Shown one piece after another: positions 6,151 to 9,893 of a stretch of DNA of 9,893 nt. The DNA is taken from positions 1 through 9,893 of the forward strand of contig UQZF01000097.1 in assembly GCA_900545455.1 (NCBI GenBank), written 5' to 3'. The translations under genes and the position numbers were made by a program. How positions within the stretch are numbered: position 1 is the first letter of the stretch; each line of letters opens with the position of its first letter. The stretch is from an uncultured Eubacteriales bacterium. Lineage in GTDB: Bacteria; Bacillota; Clostridia; Lachnospirales; Lachnospiraceae. Under the pieces are notes generated by a model. It searched no databases. It was not told the DNA's origin and was given only the letters and a program-made list of their open reading frames with translations.

Positions 6151-7803
6151 TCAATCCTCAGTCTGTCTCAATCTGAATACCGAAACCATCTCGCTCAGTG
6201 CGGTAGCCTGTGCCGTAAGCTCCTCGCTTGTCGCCGATGTCTCCTGCGCCGCCGCGGAGTTGTTCTGTACCACCTCCGCAATTCTCTCAACCGCCGCATC
6301 AGCCTGCTGCATACCCTCTGCCTGCTCAACGGAAATCTCCTTCATTCTCTTTGCACTGTCTGCCACCTTCTGTATGCCCTCAACAACCTCCATAAGTGAA
6401 TCGGAGGCTTTAGCCGCATTGCTGTTTCCGTCCTTCACCTCTTTTATCGCCGCCTCAATAAGCGCCTTTGAATCCACCGCCGACTTGGCACTCTGCTCTG
6501 CAAGGTTTCTTATCTGATCTGCCACCACCGCAAAGCCTCTTCCGGCATCTCCGGCTCTTGCAGCCTCGATTGACGCGTTGAGTGACAACAGGTTGGTCTG
6601 GCTCGCAATGTCCTCTATCTGAACTATAATCTCCCCTATCTTCTCCGATGTCTCACTTATCCTCGACATCGCCTTGGTCAAACCCTCCATGTCACCGCGG
6701 CTTTCCTTTGCCACATCGGCATACCTGTAGGCTTCCTTATATGCCTCGTCCAAATCGTTCGCCGTCTGCTTTATTCCGTCATTCAGTTGTGTTATCGTCG
6801 CCTGCATCTCCTCTACCGACGCCGCCTGATCGGTCGCTCCCTCCGCAACCGACTGTGCCGCCTGTGACAGATTCGCTGAGCCTTGGAGCACCTGCTCTGA
6901 TGCCTCGTTAACGCCCTTGATGGTCGTATTTATCTGGTGGTTCATTTTTACCATGCCCGACAAAAGCTCATTGAACGCACCCGTATACTGTTCCTCACAT
7001 TCCGACTCCGCCGTGAAGTTTCCGCCCGCCATCTCATTTAACAGCTTAGCCGAATCGCCGATAATCTCCTTAATTTTTTCGGACATTGCCCTTGTGCTTG
7101 CCAAAAGCTCCGCTATCTCATCCTCAGCTTCAAGCACCGGGAACTCCGAATTGAGGTCGCCATCGGCAAAGGTGGCAAATCTCTCTTTTAAATCGTTGAG
7201 CGGCTTTTCGATGCTGTTGGATATTGCCCTCGAAAGCCTGTTAGAATAAAGCACCGCCCCGGCAATCACAATAATGATGCCTATAAGTGAAATAACCATG
7301 ACGGTCTTTAGCTTCGTTCTCTCCGTGCCTCCGACCGAAATATTTATGTTCATCAATTTCTCAAGTGCGTTGTCCAAAGTCTCATACTTAGGTGCCGCCT
7401 CATCGACCATCATCTGCTGTGCCTGCAGGGACTTTTCAGTGTCCGTTGTCGCACCGATGGCAATAACTCTCGCGTCGACCTCCTTATATTCCTTCCATGC
7501 GCTGTCGATTTCAGCCATACAGGAGATTCCTGCCTCCGTGACCATCGTCGGACGTATTTTCTCCAAATACTCCTCGAATCTCAAAATTGCCTCGCCATGC
7601 TGCTCCTTCATTGATTCAATAAGTGAATCCGAATCATAGCCCACAATTCCTCTTGACGCTGCCCTCACCTCGGCGGATTCATTCATCGCGAGAGCGATGT
7701 CACCCTGCGGATAGGCATAATCATCCAGAATTACGGCATATCTGTTAAGTGTGTACAGCATAACACCGACAATAACTGCCGATAAAACGCCAAAAACCAA
7801 CAC
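6151..7803 (-). CDS. Methyl-accepting chemotaxis protein, open frame after an in-frame stop
   Basis: A 550-residue open frame from GTG 7803 encodes a membrane chemoreceptor. Its layout is TM1 (about 1-19), a helical extracytoplasmic sensor of the four-helix-bundle type (about 20-163), TM2 (TVMVISLIGIIIVIAGAVLY, 167-186), a HAMP domain (about 188-245), a second HAMP-like stretch (about 250-296), and the signalling coiled coil (about 300-540). The hairpin tip is intact at about 396-441 (QTNLLSLNASIEAARAGDAG then RGFAVVADQIRNLAEQS), so CheA/CheW contacts should be kept. There is no C-terminal CheR-binding pentapeptide. The natural start is evidently ATG 7866, but TAA at 7816-7818 interrupts that frame. 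GTG 7803 has no ribosome binding site of its own. The product is therefore either not made, made by restart, or the stop is a sequencing error. The ligand is unknown; the adjacent lac locus is only a weak hint. Confidence 0.85.
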   Translation of the reverse strand: MLVFGVLSAVIVGVMLYTLNRYAVILDDYAYPQGDIALAMNESAEVRAASRGIVGYDSDSLIESMKEQHGEAILRFEEYLEKIRPTMVTEAGISCMAEIDSAWKEYKEVDARVIAIGATTDTEKSLQAQQMMVDEAAPKYETLDNALEKLMNINISVGGTERTKLKTVMVISLIGIIIVIAGAVLYSNRLSRAISNSIEKPLNDLKERFATFADGDLNSEFPVLEAEDEIAELLASTRAMSEKIKEIIGDSAKLLNEMAGGNFTAESECEEQYTGAFNELLSGMVKMNHQINTTIKGVNEASEQVLQGSANLSQAAQSVAEGATDQAASVEEMQATITQLNDGIKQTANDLDEAYKEAYRYADVAKESRGDMEGLTKAMSRISETSEKIGEIIVQIEDIASQTNLLSLNASIEAARAGDAGRGFAVVADQIRNLAEQSAKSAVDSKALIEAAIKEVKDGNSNAAKASDSLMEVVEGIQKVADSAKRMKEISVEQAEGMQQADAAVERIAEVVQNNSAAAQETSATSEELTAQATALSEMVSVFRLRQTED

Positions 7804-7866
7804 AAGCTGTGCGAATTACAGCTTTAATCTTCTGCCAATCCTCATATTATTAAGCTTTTTTAGCAT
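7804..7866 (-). pseudogene. Detached first codons of the chemoreceptor, ending in a premature TAA
   Basis: ATG 7866 is preceded by AAGGAGG with a 7-nt gap. It encodes MLKKLNNMRIGRRLKL and then meets TAA at 7816-7818. Four sense codons later, in the same frame, the downstream open frame begins at GTG 7803. The 16 residues look like a normal chemoreceptor N-terminus (basic, 'IGRRLKL' just before TM1), and the codons after the stop (F-A-Q-L-V-L-V-F) continue TM1 naturally. A single C-to-A change from a serine codon TCA would explain the stop. The stop lies at the junction of stem and loop in a perfect 7-bp hairpin (7804-7810 with 7818-7824). Confidence 0.8.
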
Positions 7867-7936
7867 CTTCTTTCCTCCTTCTTACGTTCCTTCATACTTT
7901 ATCATGCGCTAAAATTAACTTCGCTTTATTAAATTA

Positions 7937-7964
7937 ATTATATATCCGCGCGTATTCCGGTCAT
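7937..7964 (-). promoter_or_regulatory. Promoter of the chemoreceptor gene
   Basis: Read leftward, ATGACC (7964 to 7959, keeping the TGAC core) is followed after 16 bp by a perfect TATAAT (7942 to 7937). This gives a leader of about 65 nt before ATG 7866. The overlapping GCGGATAT resembles a flagellar sigma -10 (CCGATAT-like), but TAAA is absent at the expected distance, so a housekeeping promoter is preferred. Confidence 0.5.
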
Positions 7965-8025
7965 AGTCCGAAAAGTACCCTGCTTTTCATCATTTTATGC
8001 CCCGATTTTGCCGCAAAACAAAAAA

Positions 8026-8055
8026 AGCCACGGCAAACCTACATTCGCCGTGGCT
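8026..8055 (-). terminator. Rho-independent terminator of the serpin gene
   Basis: A perfect 9-bp stem, AGCCACGGC (8026-8034) with GCCGTGGCT (8047-8055), closes a 12-nt loop. Read leftward it runs straight into TTTTTTT-G-TTTT. It begins 22 bp beyond the serpin stop codon. It isolates the serpin transcript from the chemoreceptor gene. Confidence 0.93.
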
Positions 8056-8077
8056 GTAAATATCTTACAATATAATA

Positions 8078-9376
8078 TTATCCCTGAACAGGATTATCGC
8101 ATATTCCTATAAAAATAATAACACCCTTCTCATTGACTATCGCATACAAAAACGGTCGGTCAAGCACCATCTCGGCTCTGCCGTCCGGAAGCGCCGCACC
8201 CGCGTAGCCTATCTCGGTGAACGCCGATGCCGTGACACCGTTCTCGTCAAGCTCGATATGTGAGTTCTGCTTAACATCGCTTACGAATATGTTCTCACCG
8301 CTCTTTAGCGTTCCCATACCCGAAAAGTCCGCATCACCCGTAAAGCAAGTCGTAACTCCAAGCTTTTTTAAGGTATCGTCAAGCTCAAGCTCCGTATCAT
8401 AAGAAAACTTCGGCACCTTCCATATAACCTCGCCCATCGCGCCATCGCCCTCAAAAAGCACATTGTGTATTTTCTCCGGAGAATCAACAAGCGACCTCAC
8501 ATCCACGCCCTCATCGGGGAGCACAAAATACATGCTTCCACTGTTCTTAAAGCTGAGCGTCGAGCGCGTATAGCCGTCACCCTTCATATAATAATGTGAC
8601 GCATAAGCCGCGTTCATAAATTCACACTCCACCGTGCTGCCGTCACTCAGATGAAACTCATCCTTCTTGGTGAGCCTTTTTTCAAACCTATCAATCCACT
8701 GGTCACTGAAATATACGGTGTTGAGTATCGCAAGCACCTTGTCGGCATCCGGCTCAATATCCATGTCCATGCCGCCCGTGTTATCCTTAATCCATTGCTT
8801 CATGGCATCCGCCATATCCCTGCTTGCGAAGTCTCCATGGTAGCTCTCCGTGTAATACTTATCTGCAAGCCTGTCGGTGTAACCGCTGTCAATCTCGAGG
8901 CTGTCGTCAATCCACACAGAGCCCTTCATGAGAAGCTTTCCGATCTCGTTGTCCTTAAAAAGTATGTTATATAGGTTATGGCACTGTGCCGAGAGCACAT
9001 CCGTATCCGACTCGCCGAGCAGCTCTAAAATCTCATCCCTCGTCTGCCCTTTTGCTCCCTCCGCGGCAGCGGCAAGCACATAGTAGAGTGAAATCGGAGA
9101 ATAGCAGGTATTCCCATCCTCCTTTAAAAGCTCATACGCCGTCTCGTAGGAAAAGCCGTTCACCGCATCGACAAAGCTGTCCGACACGCTGTTCCTGCTG
9201 TACACTTCCCTTCTCGCATCGCGATCCTCAAACCCATAGCCATCAGGATATTTCACATCTGCCACAAGCAAAGCCTCCCCCTTATCCGCGCTGCACCCTG
9301 CAAGTCCGCAGACCATGGCAAGAGCAAGCGCACACGATGTCGTTCTCCTTATAACATTGTAAAATTTCTTTCCCAT
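8078..9376 (-). CDS. Secreted lipoprotein serpin (serine/cysteine protease inhibitor)
   Basis: A 432-residue serpin with a lipoprotein signal peptide: basic MGKKFYNVIRR, a hydrophobic core, and the lipobox L-A-G-C with lipidated Cys28. It is therefore expected on the outer face of the membrane. Serpin landmarks appear in order: NTCYSPISLYYVLAAAAEGA (89-108), ILNTVYFSDQWIDRF (217-231), VPKFSYDTELELDD (321-334), then the hinge and reactive-centre loop ELDENGVTASAFTEIGYAGA (375-394), and the closing DRPFLYAIV and IFIGICDNP. By the usual count Glu378 is P17, which puts P1-P1' at Ala394-Ala395. Small residues there would suit elastase- or subtilisin-like targets. The loop is about three residues longer than in alpha-1-antitrypsin, so P1 is uncertain. 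P14 Val, P12 Ala and P10 Ala fit an inhibitory hinge, but P9 Phe is bulky. ATG 9376 is chosen over GTG 9382 because GGGAGG is 8 nt before it. Confidence 0.92.
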   Translation of the reverse strand: MGKKFYNVIRRTTSCALALAMVCGLAGCSADKGEALLVADVKYPDGYGFEDRDARREVYSRNSVSDSFVDAVNGFSYETAYELLKEDGNTCYSPISLYYVLAAAAEGAKGQTRDEILELLGESDTDVLSAQCHNLYNILFKDNEIGKLLMKGSVWIDDSLEIDSGYTDRLADKYYTESYHGDFASRDMADAMKQWIKDNTGGMDMDIEPDADKVLAILNTVYFSDQWIDRFEKRLTKKDEFHLSDGSTVECEFMNAAYASHYYMKGDGYTRSTLSFKNSGSMYFVLPDEGVDVRSLVDSPEKIHNVLFEGDGAMGEVIWKVPKFSYDTELELDDTLKKLGVTTCFTGDADFSGMGTLKSGENIFVSDVKQNSHIELDENGVTASAFTEIGYAGAALPDGRAEMVLDRPFLYAIVNEKGVIIFIGICDNPVQG

Positions 9377-9405
9377 AAGCACGCCCTCCCTATATCTGAT
9401 TTATT

Positions 9406-9455
9406 TTTGACAATCCGTCAAATTCTAAAGTCATATATAAAGTGTGCATATCACA
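9406..9455. promoter_or_regulatory. Serpin upstream region with two short inverted repeats
   Basis: The 102-bp gap between the M16 stop and the serpin start contains TTTGAC-n5-GTCAAA (9406-9422) and TGTG-n5-CACA (9443-9455). An A/T-rich TTATAT (9440 to 9435, leftward) could be a -10 for the serpin, but no good -35 accompanies it. The first repeat is too weak and lacks a T-run suitable for a terminator after the peptidase, so an operator role is more likely. Whether the serpin has its own promoter or is read through from the peptidase gene is not settled by the sequence. Confidence 0.3.
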
Positions 9456-9478
9456 TAAAAATATTTCAATTATTTATT

Positions 9479-9893
9479 TTAATTTCCCCATTTTTTTCTG
9501 AGTGCCGAAATCGGAACATCCTTGACATTGCCGACAAGACATACGCTGCATTTATCTCTTCTGAGATAGGTTCTTATACATCGGTTAATCTGTTCTAAGG
9601 TAACCGCCTCATAGTGCTCCACCGCCTCATCAAGCGAAATCACACTTCCCGTCGAGAGAAATGTCTTGGCATTGTTGAGAACCGTGTTGCTCGCCGCCTC
9701 ACTTCCGAGCACAAGCTCAATCTTTGTCTGCTTCTTGAGCCTTGCAAGCTCGTCCTCCGCTATTCCCTTCTCGTTAAGCTCGTCTATTATCTCAAATATG
9801 AGCTCATACACTCTCTCGGTCTGAGCCGCACTCATCGACGCATATATATGGAAAAGTCCCGCAAGGTCGCACATGCTGTTGTACGAATATATG
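9479..9893 (-). CDS. M16-family peptidase (pitrilysin/processing-protease type), C-terminal part
   Basis: The frame is open to the right edge, so only the last 137 residues are visible. The start of the visible part, IYSYNSMCDLAGLFHIYASM, is the well-conserved 'YS-n-S-...-GLF-IYA' strand found in the C-terminal domain of M16 zinc peptidases, usually just after a K-R-G/S-L segment that lies beyond the edge. It is followed by helices ERVYELIFEIIDELNEKGIA and EDELARLKKQTKIELVLGSE, and by LEQINRCIRTYLRRDKCSVC then LVGNV, the typical end of the domain. The zinc motif HxxEH belongs to the missing N-terminal half, so whether this copy is active cannot be judged. M16 proteins in clostridia often occur in pairs and degrade or process peptides. 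No clear terminator follows. The family call is good; the subfamily and substrate are unknown. Confidence 0.8.
   Translation of the reverse strand, partial: IYSYNSMCDLAGLFHIYASMSAAQTERVYELIFEIIDELNEKGIAEDELARLKKQTKIELVLGSEAASNTVLNNAKTFLSTGSVISLDEAVEHYEAVTLEQINRCIRTYLRRDKCSVCLVGNVKDVPISALRKKWGN

Noticed and set aside
6148..7639. Plus-strand open frames opposite the chemoreceptor, rich in Ser, Ala and Leu
   Set aside because: Their composition is what antisense reading of Ala/Glu-rich coiled-coil codons produces; no start signals or domains are visible.
7937..7990. Flagellar sigma (SigD/FliA-type) promoter for the chemoreceptor
   Set aside because: GCGGATAT resembles the -10, but no TAAA lies 14-16 nt upstream, while an ATGACC-16-TATAAT housekeeping pair fits better.
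9406..9422. Terminator for the M16 peptidase gene
   Set aside because: TTTGAC-n5-GTCAAA has only six pairs, mostly A-T, and is not followed by a convincing T-run in the leftward direction.
1..9893. CRISPR array, tRNA/rRNA genes, insertion sequences or transposase
   Set aside because: No regularly spaced repeats, cloverleaf-like sequences, long terminal inverted repeats or transposase-like proteins were found in reading the window.

Overview
The window looks like a chromosomal segment of a motile, carbohydrate-fermenting clostridium, most likely of the Lachnospiraceae. This is inferred from the moderate G+C, AGGAGG-type ribosome binding sites, a few GTG and TTG starts, a split GH2 beta-galactosidase fed by a GPH-family symporter, a chemoreceptor, and a lipoprotein serpin. 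No mobile element, tRNA, rRNA or CRISPR array was found. Almost everything is on the minus strand; only the AraC-type regulator is on the plus strand.

Layout, left to right. Positions 1-252 hold the N-terminal 84 residues of a MarR-family regulator that runs off the left edge. Its leader carries a palindrome and a direct repeat that could be its own operator. A strong hairpin with a T-run (341-385) then closes the next transcription unit. That unit is read leftward from about 5060: a GPH-type sugar:cation symporter (3636-5003), lacL (1717-3618), lacM (783-1733) and a small XRE regulator (426-767). The genes are tightly packed, with 17 nt of overlap between lacL and lacM and a 15-nt gap before the XRE gene. 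Transcribed divergently is an AraC-family regulator (5209-6063), the obvious candidate activator of the unit. The 205-bp divergent spacer contains a good AraC promoter and repeated CATGCAC motifs. The inferred pathway is lactose or another beta-galactoside imported intact by symport, then hydrolysed in the cytoplasm by the LacLM heterodimer.

To the right, a long inverted repeat (6075-6143) lies between the converging AraC gene and a methyl-accepting chemotaxis protein (6151-7803). The chemoreceptor gene has a clear promoter, ribosome binding site and ATG at 7866. However, an in-frame TAA at codon 17 separates the first 16 codons from the remaining open frame, so it is either a recent nonsense mutant or depends on restart at GTG 7803. 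Next comes a perfect rho-independent terminator (8026-8055) serving a secreted lipoprotein serpin (8078-9376), whose reactive-centre loop is Ala/Gly-rich. The right edge (9479-9893) holds the C-terminal end of an M16-family peptidase.

The items most worth a second look are the interrupted chemoreceptor, the lipoprotein serpin beside an M16 peptidase, and the extra XRE regulator carried as the last gene of the lac operon. I do not see convincing evidence of a wholly new defence or mobile system here.
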